A stretch of 64,000 nucleotides of DNA from Pseudacidovorax sp. NFM-22. GTDB taxonomy: Bacteria; Pseudomonadota; Gammaproteobacteria; Burkholderiales; Burkholderiaceae_C. Of this stretch, positions 1-8,648 are shown piece after piece; within the stretch, counting starts at the first letter, position 1; every line of letters begins with the position of its first letter. Position numbers and translations under genes: made by a program. The DNA lies in NCBI RefSeq assembly GCF_021401245.1, contig NZ_JACBFY010000001.1, forward strand, positions 248,001 through 312,000. Reading direction: 5' to 3'. The notes under the pieces are model-generated. The model was given only the letters and a program-made list of their open reading frames with translations, ran no database searches and had not been told where the DNA came from.

Positions 1-93
1 GTTGAGGGACGCCGGCGCATTGAGCGTGGCGACGCCGAAGCGTTTGCCATTGGCGGTGGGCAGGGAATCGAAGAGGACGACAGGTTCGGTCAT
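1..93 (-). CDS. Enoyl-CoA hydratase/isomerase-family protein, N-terminal fragment
   Basis: Only the first 31 codons lie in the window; the gene runs off the left edge. It starts at the ATG complementary to 91-93 and reads MTEPVVLFDSLPTANGKRF, followed by GVATLNAP. The last part is the usual first beta strand of crotonase-fold enzymes (enoyl-CoA hydratase or 3-hydroxyisobutyryl-CoA hydrolase). It lies 96 bp downstream of the acyl-CoA dehydrogenase on the same strand and near mmsA, so it is probably the hydratase or hydrolase step of valine degradation. Catalytic residues are outside the window, so the exact enzyme cannot be fixed. Confidence 0.6.
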   Translation of the reverse strand, partial: MTEPVVLFDSLPTANGKRFGVATLNAPASLN

Positions 94-189
94 GGGCGGG
101 GAGCTTAGCGACGCAGGGCGCGCAGCGATATCAAGGACGGGACTGCATCGGGATGGGTTGGCAGCTCGGCGAGGCGTGGGCGCACAGCG

Positions 190-1344
190 TCAGCGCAGCT
201 CCGCATCGCCCTCGAGCAGCTTGCGCGCGACGATGAGCCGCATGATCTCGTTGGTGCCTTCCAGGATCTGGTGGACGCGCGCATCGCGCAGCAGGCGCTC
301 CAGCGGAAAGTCGCCCAGGTAGCCGTAACCACCGTGCAGTTGCAGCGCCTCGTTGCAGACGGTGAAGCCCGCGTCGGTGGCGAAGCGCTTGGCCATCGCG
401 CAATAGGTGCTGGCATCGGCATGGCCGGCGTCGAGCTTGCTGGCGGCCAGGCGCACCATCTGCCGCGCGGCGACCAGCTCGGTCGCCATGTCGGCCAGCT
501 TGAACTGCAGGGCCTGGAAGCTGGCCAGCGGCTTGCCGAACTGCTGGCGCTCGTGCAGGTAACGCCGCGCGGCGTTCAGTGCGCCCTGCGCGGCGCCGAC
601 GGAGCAGGTGGCGATGTTGATGCGGCCACCGTCCAGCCCCTTCATGGCGATGCGGAAGCCCTCGCCTTCCTGGCCCAGCAGGTGGTCCGCCGGGATGCGC
701 ACGCCGTCGAAGTCGATGGTGCGGGTGGGCTGGCTGTTCCAGCCCATCTTGTGCTCCTTCTTGCCGTAGCGGATGCCCGGCGCGTCGGCCGGCACGGCGA
801 AGGCAGAGATGCCCGACGGCCCGGCGCCGCCGGTGCGGGCCATGAGCACCAGCACGTCGGTGGAGCCCGCGCCCGAGATGAAGGCCTTGCCGCCGTGGAT
901 GACGTAGTGGTCGCCGTCGCGCTCGGCGCGGGTCTTGAGCGAACCGGCGTCCGACCCTGCGCCCGGCTCGGTCAGGCAGTACGAGGCCAGCTTGCGGCCG
1001 GCGGTCAGGTCTTCGCCCCACTGCGCGCAGACGGCGTCGGTGCCCCAGGTGCCGAGCATCCAGGTCGCCATGTTGTGGATGGTGATGAAGGCGGTGGTCG
1101 AGGGGTCGACGGCCGCCATCTCCTCGAACACCAGCGCCGCGTCGAGCCGCGGCATGCCCAGGCCGCCGATGCGCTCGGGCGCATAGAGGCCGCAGAAGCC
1201 CAGTTCGCCGGCCTTGGCAATGGCCTCGCGCGGGAAGATCGCCTCGCGGTCCCACTGCGCGGCATGCGGCGCGAATTCGCTGGCGGCGAAGTCGCGGGCG
1301 GTGTCGGCAAAGGCGCGTTGTTCTTCGGTCAGTTCAAAGTCCAT
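190..1344 (-). CDS. Acyl-CoA dehydrogenase, probably isobutyryl-CoA dehydrogenase
   Basis: 384 aa, the usual length for this family. It starts MDFELTEEQRAF, the typical N-terminal helix; reading upstream of this ATG adds only low-complexity sequence. Family signatures are visible: YCLTEPGAGSDAGSL (FAD/substrate-binding loop, about residues 125-140) and QLHGGYGYLGDFPLERLLRDAR near the C-terminus, followed by ILEGTNEIMRLIVARKLL. The glutamate of EGTNE is in the place of the catalytic base in short-chain enzymes. Known role: FAD-dependent alpha,beta-dehydrogenation of acyl-CoA, passing electrons to ETF. Position between an enoyl-CoA hydratase-family gene and mmsA supports valine catabolism and an isobutyryl-CoA substrate, but 2-methylbutyryl- or another short-chain CoA cannot be excluded. 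Confidence 0.85.
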   Translation of the reverse strand: MDFELTEEQRAFADTARDFAASEFAPHAAQWDREAIFPREAIAKAGELGFCGLYAPERIGGLGMPRLDAALVFEEMAAVDPSTTAFITIHNMATWMLGTWGTDAVCAQWGEDLTAGRKLASYCLTEPGAGSDAGSLKTRAERDGDHYVIHGGKAFISGAGSTDVLVLMARTGGAGPSGISAFAVPADAPGIRYGKKEHKMGWNSQPTRTIDFDGVRIPADHLLGQEGEGFRIAMKGLDGGRINIATCSVGAAQGALNAARRYLHERQQFGKPLASFQALQFKLADMATELVAARQMVRLAASKLDAGHADASTYCAMAKRFATDAGFTVCNEALQLHGGYGYLGDFPLERLLRDARVHQILEGTNEIMRLIVARKLLEGDAELR

Positions 1345-1502
1345 GGTGCTTCTTGTGTCTCTTGGCGCTTGGACGGCTTGTTCGTGCCGCGTTGTCTCGA
1401 TGTTGTCTGCTGAGGGGACGGACTCAAGTGCTGCGCTTTGTTGATGGCCGTCTGTGGGCGGTGGGGGCGGCGCGCGAGAACCGGCCCGCCGCGGGCTCAG
1501 AG

Positions 1503-1682
1503 TGAGGCGGTCGGCACTGCGTGCCGACTCCGCTGCGATGCTCCCGAACCCGGCCCGCGGCATAACTCGCTGCGCTGCCTACGGCAGCTCCGCTCAAACA
1601 AATGCCGCGAGTCAGATCACGAAGCAGGCCTGTCCTTCGGCAGGCCTGCGGCCGGGTTCGCTGCGCTTCTCGCCGCCTCACA
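1503..1682. repeat. Left arm of a 180-bp inverted repeat
   Basis: This 180-bp stretch recurs in reverse complement at 2025-2204 with roughly 90 percent identity by eye. Both arms contain the same internal hairpins (for example AGGCCTGTCCTTCGGCAGGCCT) and the same GAGTCAGATCACGAAGCAGG block. No open reading frame spans it convincingly. It lies in the 980-bp gap between the acyl-CoA dehydrogenase start and the mmsA stop. Confidence 0.8.
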
Positions 1683-2024
1683 AATCGCCCGCGGCGGGCC
1701 GGTTCCCGCGCGCAGAAACGTCGCGCCTGATCTTGCCGGCATGAGCGGCCTTGCCCACCTTCACCTTCGGCTCGGCGGGAGGCGTTGCTGAGCCGGCATC
1801 CCGCCGCCGCGATCGACGCAGGCGTGATGCCGCTGCACATCTTGGGAGTGCAGAGCACCTGCGACGTGCCGCACGAAGGATGACGCATGCAGTCTTTATC
1901 GACCTTGATGGCTGCGAAGTCTGCAATGCGAAGAGCGGTCGCTTCGACACGCACCTGTCCGCGCGAGGACTCGCCCCCAACCTCAACTCCGGCCCGGGCG
2001 GCGGTGGGTAGCGCGGCGTGCGCC
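1683..2024. other. Core between the inverted-repeat arms, no gene recognised
   Basis: The 342 bp between the two repeat arms carry no reading frame I can support. On the minus strand a short translation, containing DFAAIKVDKDCMRHPSCGT and then SQVLCTPKMCSGITPAS, has a protein-like look with five cysteines, but it reads into the repeat arms on both sides and has no credible start. It may be a relic, or simply high-GC noise. The whole 1345-2325 gap otherwise holds only the repeat. Confidence 0.35.
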
Positions 2025-2204
2025 TGTGAGGCGCCGAGAAGCGCAGTGCGCCCGGCCGCAGGCCTGCCGAAGGACAGGCCTGCTTCGTGATCTGACTCGC
2101 GGCGGTTGTTTGAGCGGAGCTGCCGCAGGCAGCGCAGCGAGTTCTGCCGCGGGCCGGGTGCGCGAGCATCGCAGGGGAGTCGGCGCGCAGCGCCGACCGC
2201 CTCA
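2025..2204. repeat. Right arm of the 180-bp inverted repeat
   Basis: This is the reverse complement of 1503-1682. Shared landmarks include GTGAGGCGGTCGGC at the outer end and CTTCTCGGCGCCTCACA at the inner end. The two arms could pair into a very long stem in RNA, and they lie between two genes transcribed in the same direction, where this would affect read-through. Confidence 0.8.
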
Positions 2205-2325
2205 CTGAAGCGCGCCGCGCTACCCACCGCCGCCCGGGCCGGCGCGCCCATCACGAACGGTGAGCACAACACGAAGGCCCCGCCCACCACGAACGCCGCG
2301 CCCGGAACAACCCGACGACGAACCA

Positions 2326-3849
2326 TCACTTCAGAGAAATCGTCGTATTGACCCCCTGCGACACCGTCGAGTCGTCGAACCACCGCGCCGTCACCGTCTT
2401 GGTCTGCGTGTAGAACAACACCACCTGCTTGCCGTAAGGCCCCAGGTCCCCCAGCTTCGAGGCCCGCGAGCCCGTGAACGAGAACAGCGGCACCGGCACC
2501 GGGATCGGCACGTTGATGCCCACCTGCCCCACGTCGATGTCCTCCTGGAACTTGCGCGCCGCCGCGCCCGACTGCGTGAAGATCGCCGTGCCGTTGCCGT
2601 TCGGGTTGGCATTTATGAACTCGATGGCCTCGTCCAGCGACGATGCCTCCGCCAGACATAGCACCGGCCCGAACACCTCCTGGTCGTAGATCGACATGCC
2701 CGGCTTCACGCCCGAGAAGATCGTCGGCCCGACGAAATTGCCCTTCTCGTAGCCGGTCACCTGCGGGTTGCGGCCATCCAGCTCCAGCGTGGCGCCATCG
2801 GCCACGCCGCGCTCGATCAGCCCCACCACCCGGTCGCGCGCCGCGCAGGACACCAGCGGCCCCACGTCCGTGCCCTTCTCCGTGCCGGCGCTCACCTTCA
2901 GCGTCTTGGCCTTCTCCACCAGTTCGGGAATCCAGCTTTGCGCCTCGCCCACCAGCACCGCCACCGACACCGCCATGCAGCGCTGGCCCGCGGCACCAAA
3001 GGCCGCGCCGGCCAGCGCATTGAGCGTCTGCTCCTTGTTGGCGTCGGGCATCACGATGGCGTGGTTCTTCGCGCCCATCATGCATTGCACCCGCTTGCCG
3101 GCCAGCGTCGCGCGGTTGTAGACATGCGTGCCGACCTTGGTCGAGCCCACGAAGCTGATCGCCTTGATGTCGCGGTGGTCGCAGATGGCGTTGACCACCT
3201 GCTCGCCGCCATGCACCACGTTCAGCACGCCGGGCGGCACGCCGGCCTCCAGCGCCAGTTCGACCAGGCGCATCGTCACCATCGGGTCCTGCTCGCTGGG
3301 CTTGAGCACGAAGGTGTTGCCCGTGGCGATGGCCATCGGGAACATCCAGAGCGGGATCATGGCCGGGAAGTTGAAGGGCGTGATGCCCGCGCACACGCCC
3401 AGCGGCTGCAGCAGCGTGTAGGTATCGACGCCGCCAGCCACGTTGTTGGCCAGCTCGCCCAACTGCAGATTGCCGATGCCGGCCGCATGCTCCACCACCT
3501 CCAGGCCGCGGAAGACGTCGCCTTCGGCGTCCGGCAGCGTCTTGCCCTGCTCGGCCGTGAGGATTGCGGCCAGCTCGCCCATGTGCTCGCGGATCAGCTG
3601 CTGCAACTTCAGGAAGATGCGCGCCCGCTGGCCGATGGCCGTCTTGCGCCAGGTCTTGAAGGCCTTCTGCGCTGCGGCGACGGCGGCGTCCACCTCGTCG
3701 GGCGTGGCGAAGGGCACGCGGGCCAGCACCTCCTGCGTGGCGGGGTTGACCACGTCGCGCCATTCGGTGCTGCGGGATTCGACGAACTCGCCGCCGATCA
3801 GCAGCTTGACGGTGGGCACCCGCGATGCGGGCGTGGGGGTGGCAGTCAT
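2326..3849 (-). CDS. mmsA: Methylmalonate-semialdehyde dehydrogenase (CoA-acylating)
   Basis: 507 aa, aldehyde dehydrogenase superfamily, matching the usual 500 aa of MmsA. It converts methylmalonate semialdehyde (valine) or malonate semialdehyde to propionyl-CoA or acetyl-CoA with NAD and CoA. Visible motifs: [14 protein letters not shown] (about residue 150), [13 protein letters not shown] (cofactor loop), the catalytic cysteine in [15 protein letters not shown], and EVFGPVL near the C-terminal third. The C-terminal [21 protein letters not shown] is characteristic of MmsA. The chosen start ([20 protein letters not shown]) follows the family; a longer reading would run into the promoter shared with the divergent LysR gene. 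Expression is probably under that regulator. Confidence 0.93.
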   Translation of the reverse strand: MTATPTPASRVPTVKLLIGGEFVESRSTEWRDVVNPATQEVLARVPFATPDEVDAAVAAAQKAFKTWRKTAIGQRARIFLKLQQLIREHMGELAAILTAEQGKTLPDAEGDVFRGLEVVEHAAGIGNLQLGELANNVAGGVDTYTLLQPLGVCAGITPFNFPAMIPLWMFPMAIATGNTFVLKPSEQDPMVTMRLVELALEAGVPPGVLNVVHGGEQVVNAICDHRDIKAISFVGSTKVGTHVYNRATLAGKRVQCMMGAKNHAIVMPDANKEQTLNALAGAAFGAAGQRCMAVSVAVLVGEAQSWIPELVEKAKTLKVSAGTEKGTDVGPLVSCAARDRVVGLIERGVADGATLELDGRNPQVTGYEKGNFVGPTIFSGVKPGMSIYDQEVFGPVLCLAEASSLDEAIEFINANPNGNGTAIFTQSGAAARKFQEDIDVGQVGINVPIPVPVPLFSFTGSRASKLGDLGPYGKQVVLFYTQTKTVTARWFDDSTVSQGVNTTISLK

Positions 3850-3908
3850 GGTTTGTCTCCAGATGAGGCGGCGCGGGTGCCGCCGATGTGATGCGCCGCA
3901 GGATAGCT

Positions 3909-3962
3909 TTGCAGTTTTGCCCCAGCAATAGACAAAAATTCGCGCACCCTTTGCAAAATTGC
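3909..3962. promoter_or_regulatory. Divergent mmsA-LysR intergenic region with paired palindromic half-sites
   Basis: Between the two divergent starts, GCAGTTTTGC (3911-3920) and GCAAAATTGC (3953-3962) form an inverted pair with one mismatch. TTTTG and CAAAA blocks lie between them around AGCAATAGACAAAA. AT-rich dyads of this sort overlapping a LysR start are where LysR-type proteins usually bind. Binding by the adjacent regulator is inferred. Confidence 0.5.
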
Positions 3963-3967
3963 AGACC

Positions 3968-4876
3968 ATGGACTGGGACAACCTGCGCTACTTCCTCGAA
4001 CTCGCCCGCGCCGGCACGCTGATGGCCGCGGCGCGCCGGCTGGCGGTGGACCACACCACCGTCGCGCGCCGCATCCAGGCGCTGGAAAAGGCCCTGGGCG
4101 CTGCCCTGTTCACGCGCGAGGCCGGCGGACATCGCCTCACCGAGGCCGGCCGGCAACTGCAGCCCCAGGCCGAGGCCATGGAGGCCGCCTTTCACGCGGT
4201 CGAGCGCACCAGCCCGGCCCTGGCGCCGCAGGAAGGCCTGTCGGGCACAGTGCGCGTGGGTGCGACGGAAGGCTTCGGCACGCGGGTGCTGGCCCCGGCG
4301 CTGGGCGCATTCGCCGCAGGCCATCCGCGCCTGACCATCGACCTGCTGGCTTTGCCGCGCCTGCTGCAGCTGTCGCGGCGCGAGGCCGACATCGTGATCG
4401 CGCTGGAGCGCCCGGCGCGGGGCTCGGTGGTGGCCACGCGACTCACGGACTACAGCCTGCGCCTCTACGCCTCGCACGACTACCTGGCGCGCCATGCGCC
4501 CATCGCCCGCCGCGAGGACCTGCGCGGCCACGCCTTCATCAGCTACGTGGACGACCTGCTCTTCTCCAAGGAACTGCGCTTCCTGGGCGAGCTGCACCGG
4601 CCCGATGGCTTCTCGCTGCGCAGCACCAGCGTGCTGGCCCAGCACGAGGCAGCGGCCGCCGGCGCCGGCATTGCCGTGCTGCCGGCCTTCGTTGCCGAAG
4701 GCGATGTGCGGCTGGCGCCCGTGCTGCCGGCGCTGGCGCGCTTCACGCGCACCTTCTGGATGTCGATGCCGGCCGAAGGCAAGCAGCAGCCGCGCATCCT
4801 GGCCGTGTGGAACCTGCTCAAGACCGTGGCAGAACGGGAGCAAACCCGGCTTCTGCCGCCCCCGCCGGCGGCCTGA
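3968..4876 (+). CDS. LysR-family transcriptional regulator divergent from mmsA
   Basis: 302 aa. The N-terminal winged helix-turn-helix is clear: [18 protein letters not shown], then [21 protein letters not shown] (about residues 18-40) and [15 protein letters not shown]. The rest is the periplasmic-binding-protein-like effector domain. An upstream TTG in frame adds three residues; the ATG at 3968 is preferred because it matches the family's N-terminus. The [10 protein letters not shown] helix groups it with regulators that sit next to methylmalonate-semialdehyde dehydrogenase genes. Divergent arrangement with a 118-bp shared region suggests it controls mmsA and itself. Confidence 0.9.
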   Translation: MDWDNLRYFLELARAGTLMAAARRLAVDHTTVARRIQALEKALGAALFTREAGGHRLTEAGRQLQPQAEAMEAAFHAVERTSPALAPQEGLSGTVRVGATEGFGTRVLAPALGAFAAGHPRLTIDLLALPRLLQLSRREADIVIALERPARGSVVATRLTDYSLRLYASHDYLARHAPIARREDLRGHAFISYVDDLLFSKELRFLGELHRPDGFSLRSTSVLAQHEAAAAGAGIAVLPAFVAEGDVRLAPVLPALARFTRTFWMSMPAEGKQQPRILAVWNLLKTVAEREQTRLLPPPPAA

Positions 4877-6943
4877 TCAGCGCAGCACCACGCGGGGCGG
4901 CGACATCTGCACCTGGTTGCGGCCGCTGGTCTTGGCCGCGTAGCAGGCCGCGTCGGCGGCGGCCACCCAGTCCTGGGCCGTGCGGATGTCGGGCGTCAGC
5001 TCGGCCACGCCGATGCTGGCGCCCACGCGCAGCTCCTGCTCTTCCCACGGCACGACGATCTCCTGGACGGCCGCGCGGATGCGCTGGGCCACCGCCAGGG
5101 CCGCCATGCCGCTGCACTGCTCCAGCAGCAGCGCGAACTCGTCGCCACCCAGCCGCACCACCAAGTCGCCCGAACGCGACTGCGCCGCAATGGCCTGCAC
5201 CACCAGCTTGAGCACCTCGTCCCCCGCCAGGTGGCCGGCCGTGTCGTTGATGGGCTTGAAATGGTCGAGGTCGATGAAGATCAGCACGGCGGGGCTGAAC
5301 AGCTCCCGGTTGCCCAGCACCCGCGCGATCCGCTGGTCGAAGAACATGCGGTTGGCCGCACCGGTGAGCGGGTCGTGCCGGCTCTGCCACTCCAGGCGCT
5401 GGCGCACCAGCTTCTGCTCGGTGACGTCGGCCACGGTCCAGATCTCGCCCAGCGACAGGTCGTCCCAGTCCACCGGCCGGCTGCGCAGATTGGCCCAGAA
5501 GCCCAGGCCATCGCTGCGCCGCAGGCGCCAGTCGCCGCCATAGGGCACGCCCAGCGCGGCGGCGCCGCGCGCGGCCTGCAGGAAGCGCTGGAAGCCATCG
5601 GCTTCCTCGAACAGCTCGTGGGCGGCGCGTCCCAGCATCTGCGGCGCGTCGTTGCCGAACAGCCGGCAGCATTCGGCGCTGGCCAGCTCGACCACGCCCT
5701 CGCGCACGAAGGCCACGCCCACGGGCGCGGCGGCGAGCACGGCGCGCAGGCGTGTCTGGATCTCGGCGTGGGCATGGGCCAGACCGGCCTGTTCGGTGGC
5801 CCACAGCCGAAGCAGGGTGGACAGCTGGCCCAGTTCTCCCACACCGCCCGGCCACCCCATGCCCGGCTGCGCATCGGCCATGGGCGCGGTGAGCCGCTGC
5901 ACGCGCCGCACCAGGCGGCCCAGCGGCCGCAGGCGCCAGACGATCCACGCGCAACTCAAGAGGCCGGCCAGCAGCACGGCGCCGAGGGTCCATTGCAGTG
6001 TGTGCTCCAGCTCGTCGTCCAGCGCCCCCTGCAGACCCGAGACCGGCCGGGCCTGCCAGATGAGCCACGGCGTCTCCGACACCGGCACGGCCGCCACCAC
6101 CTGTCCACCGGCCACGGTGACGAAGCCTTCGGTCAGGCGCGGGCTGCCCTGAGCCCGCCAGGCCTCGAAGGCCTCCGCGAAGCGGGCTTCCCGCGACAGC
6201 GGCAGGCGCTGCAGGGCCAGGCCACCGTCGTGGCTCAGGATCTGGCCCTGGTCGTCCGTGACCACGCGCACGGCCCCGGGCAGCCGTCCCACGGCCATGC
6301 GGCCGACGTCGCCGCTGTCCAGGCGCAGCACACCCGCCACCACCGCAACCACGCGCTGCCCATCCATCACCGGCAGCGCCATCACGATGGACACGCGGCC
6401 CGTGTTGCGCCCGGCGATGGGCTGCGACAGCACGGGCTTGTGGGTGCGCATCACCTCCTGGAAGTAGGACCGGTCGTCCATGGGGCCGATGGGCGGCATG
6501 AGCTGGACGCCATGCTCATCGGCGCGTGCCAGCGGCTGGCCGAGGGCGTCGATCAGGAAGGAGGCGGAGAAGACGGTGCTCAGGCTCGACGCAAGCACGG
6601 TGAAGCGCTGTGCGCGTTCCTCGTCGCTGGCCGCGGGCTGGAGCATGCGCGCCGTGCCGGCCAGGGCGGCCTCACGCTGGTGCTGCAGGCTGGACATGGC
6701 CTCGGCCGTGGCACGGGTGCTGGCGCGCTGATGGTCCTCGTCGCTCACGCGCGCGATGCGCTGCGCCAGGTGGGAGACGGCGAGCCAGATGGCCACGCTG
6801 GCCGCCACGGCCAGCAGGGCCACCACGGCGACCAGGCTCGCGCGCAGGCGCCATGCCACGTCGTCGAAGGCCGGCATGGCGGCCTGCCCACGGGCCGGCG
6901 TCTTCCTGCCCAGGCGAGGCATCAGGCGGCGGACGGTCGTCAC
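4877..6943 (-). CDS. Membrane-anchored sensor diguanylate cyclase (periplasmic sensor-PAS-GGDEF)
   Basis: 688 aa from the GTG complementary to 6941-6943, which overlaps the upstream gene's stop as GTGA; an ATG seven codons on (6922) is the alternative. A transmembrane helix (about residues 33-57, SLVAVVALLAVAASVAIWLA), a periplasmic Cache-like domain with RSYFQEVMRTHKPVLS, a second helix (about 305-325), a PAS domain ending in WTVADVTEQ, and a C-terminal GGDEF domain are visible. The active site is intact (RLGGDEFALLLE), and RSGD five residues before it is a standard inhibitory I-site. It should make cyclic-di-GMP from GTP in response to an extracytoplasmic signal. It is the last of three same-strand c-di-GMP genes. 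Confidence 0.88.
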   Translation of the reverse strand: MTTVRRLMPRLGRKTPARGQAAMPAFDDVAWRLRASLVAVVALLAVAASVAIWLAVSHLAQRIARVSDEDHQRASTRATAEAMSSLQHQREAALAGTARMLQPAASDEERAQRFTVLASSLSTVFSASFLIDALGQPLARADEHGVQLMPPIGPMDDRSYFQEVMRTHKPVLSQPIAGRNTGRVSIVMALPVMDGQRVVAVVAGVLRLDSGDVGRMAVGRLPGAVRVVTDDQGQILSHDGGLALQRLPLSREARFAEAFEAWRAQGSPRLTEGFVTVAGGQVVAAVPVSETPWLIWQARPVSGLQGALDDELEHTLQWTLGAVLLAGLLSCAWIVWRLRPLGRLVRRVQRLTAPMADAQPGMGWPGGVGELGQLSTLLRLWATEQAGLAHAHAEIQTRLRAVLAAAPVGVAFVREGVVELASAECCRLFGNDAPQMLGRAAHELFEEADGFQRFLQAARGAAALGVPYGGDWRLRRSDGLGFWANLRSRPVDWDDLSLGEIWTVADVTEQKLVRQRLEWQSRHDPLTGAANRMFFDQRIARVLGNRELFSPAVLIFIDLDHFKPINDTAGHLAGDEVLKLVVQAIAAQSRSGDLVVRLGGDEFALLLEQCSGMAALAVAQRIRAAVQEIVVPWEEQELRVGASIGVAELTPDIRTAQDWVAAADAACYAAKTSGRNQVQMSPPRVVLR

Positions 6944-8586
6944 GGCGGGAGCGCTTTGTTCATGGCGGGCGCATTGTCCGACGGCGGCTTCCACAGCGGC
7001 TGTCTTTCGTAGGCGTCGATCCAGCCGAAGACCTCCGCGGCCGGCATGGGCCGGGCAATGCCGAAGCCCTGCGCCAGGTGACAGCCCAGGGCCAGCAGCG
7101 CCTCGCCGTGTTCGCGGGTTTCCACGCCCTCGGCGGTGACCTCCAGACCAAGGGCCCGGGCCAGCGAGATCACGCCCTGCAGGATGGCGCGGTCCTGCGG
7201 GTCGGTGAGCACGTTGCGCACGAAGGACTGGTCCAGCTTGAGACCGCTGACCGGCAGCCGCCGCAGGTAGGTCAGCGAGGAATAGCCGGTGCCGAAATCG
7301 TCCATCACCACGTCCACGCCCAGTTGGCGGCAGGACTCGATGAAGCTGGCGGCCAGGTCGATGTCGCGGATGGCGCTGGTCTCCAGGATCTCCAGCACCA
7401 GGGCGCCGGCATGTCGCTCGGGAAAGCGCTCCAGCAGCGCGGACAGGCGCCGTACCACGTCCGCCCGCATCAGCAGTCCGGCGCTGATGTTGACGCTGAC
7501 CGACAGCCGGCGACCCTGTGCGGCCCACTGCCGCACCGCCTCGATGGCGGCACCGATGGCCCATTCGCCCAGTTGCTCCGACAGTTCGTGGTCCTCGATG
7601 GTGGGCACGAACTCGGCCGGCATCAGCACGCCGCGCTGCGCGTGGTTCCAGCGGCTGAGCGCCTCCATGCCCACGATGGTGCCGCGCTGCATGTCGACCT
7701 TGGGCTGGAAGACGAGGAAGAACTCGCCCGCGTCCAGCCCTTCGGCGATGCGCTGACGCTGCTGGGCCAGGCGCTGCTCGTGCGCATGCTCCTGCGCGTC
7801 GAAGAAGTTGACCTGCCCGCCCCCGGCCCGCTTGGCGCCGAAGGCGGCCTGGCGGGCCTGGCGCAGCAGCACCTCGATGGACGGGCCTTCCTGCTCGCGC
7901 AGCGCCACGCCGACGCTGGCCCCGACGGTCAGCGGCTGGCCATGGACCTGGAAGTCGTCGCCCAGCCGGCCGAGGCAGTATTCGAGGATGCCCTGGCATT
8001 CCGGCCAGCCCGCGTTGGGCAGCACGGCCGCGAACTCGTCGCCGCCCACGCGGGCCAGCGCCGCGTCTTCGGGCAGTCCCAGTTCCAGCCTGTGCACCAC
8101 CTCCAGCAGGACGGCGTCGCCCCCTGAGGGGCCGAAGCGTCCGTTGATCTCCCGGAAGCGGTCCAGGTCGAGATAGATGACGGCCAGCCGGGCCAGCGGC
8201 ACGCTGCGCTCGGCCGACAACTCGGGCAGCGATGGCAGGCGGCCCGGCAGGCGGGTCAGCGGATCCAGGCGGTGCAGCACCTCGGTGCCCGGGCCGCGGC
8301 TGGCGGTCCACAGCACGCTGCCGTCCTCCGCGCGTTCGCCGCGCAATTCGACCTGCACGCGGCCCTTGGGCGAGCGAAGGCCCACCCAGCAGGCCGGGCC
8401 GGGGCCCTTGGCGGGCACCTCGCCCTCTTCGAAACCGCGCTCGCCGGCGGCCAGCAGGGTCTTCGCCTTGATGCCGGGTTCGGCCGCGCCGCAGGTCAGC
8501 GCCTGGGCCGCGGCATCCGCCCAGCGCAGTTCCCCCGCCACGGTGCGAAAGTGGCAGACCGCCGGCCGGGGAAGACGGTGGGGCAT
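6940..8586 (-). CDS. GGDEF-EAL dual-domain cyclic-di-GMP protein
   Basis: 548 aa, apparently soluble. An N-terminal PAS-like region of about 110 residues precedes GGDEF (RVGGDEFAAVLP, intact; no RxxD I-site at the usual distance, where PEDA is found). The EAL domain has VGMEALSRW, VSVNISAG, MDDFGTGYSSL, KLDQSFV and AEGVET, the motifs needed for phosphodiesterase activity. Both synthesis and hydrolysis are therefore possible on paper; many such proteins use GGDEF as a GTP-sensing regulator of EAL. The start at 8586 gives MPHRLPRPAVCHF; reading further upstream enters the neighbouring gene in another frame. It overlaps the next gene by 4 nt, implying coupled translation. Confidence 0.9.
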   Translation of the reverse strand: MPHRLPRPAVCHFRTVAGELRWADAAAQALTCGAAEPGIKAKTLLAAGERGFEEGEVPAKGPGPACWVGLRSPKGRVQVELRGERAEDGSVLWTASRGPGTEVLHRLDPLTRLPGRLPSLPELSAERSVPLARLAVIYLDLDRFREINGRFGPSGGDAVLLEVVHRLELGLPEDAALARVGGDEFAAVLPNAGWPECQGILEYCLGRLGDDFQVHGQPLTVGASVGVALREQEGPSIEVLLRQARQAAFGAKRAGGGQVNFFDAQEHAHEQRLAQQRQRIAEGLDAGEFFLVFQPKVDMQRGTIVGMEALSRWNHAQRGVLMPAEFVPTIEDHELSEQLGEWAIGAAIEAVRQWAAQGRRLSVSVNISAGLLMRADVVRRLSALLERFPERHAGALVLEILETSAIRDIDLAASFIESCRQLGVDVVMDDFGTGYSSLTYLRRLPVSGLKLDQSFVRNVLTDPQDRAILQGVISLARALGLEVTAEGVETREHGEALLALGCHLAQGFGIARPMPAAEVFGWIDAYERQPLWKPPSDNAPAMNKALPP

Positions 8587-8648
8587 GGTGTGGGGAAAGA
8601 AGGGCCGGTGTTCAGCGCAGAGGGCGGCGACGGCGTCCGGCAGGCGCC

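Noticed and set aside
1503-2204. CRISPR array
   Set aside because: There are two inverted arms rather than short direct repeats with regular spacers, and no cas genes in the window.
1424-4843. An open minus-strand frame of over 1100 codons across mmsA and the repeat
   Set aside because: Its translation is arginine/glycine/alanine-rich low complexity in a frame different from mmsA, and it crosses the LysR gene and the inverted repeat. It is a composition artefact.
6944-8311. Upstream extension of the membrane diguanylate cyclase to over 1100 residues
   Set aside because: The extra part is the wrong-frame reading of the GGDEF-EAL gene. The real start is at the GTGA overlap at 6940-6943.
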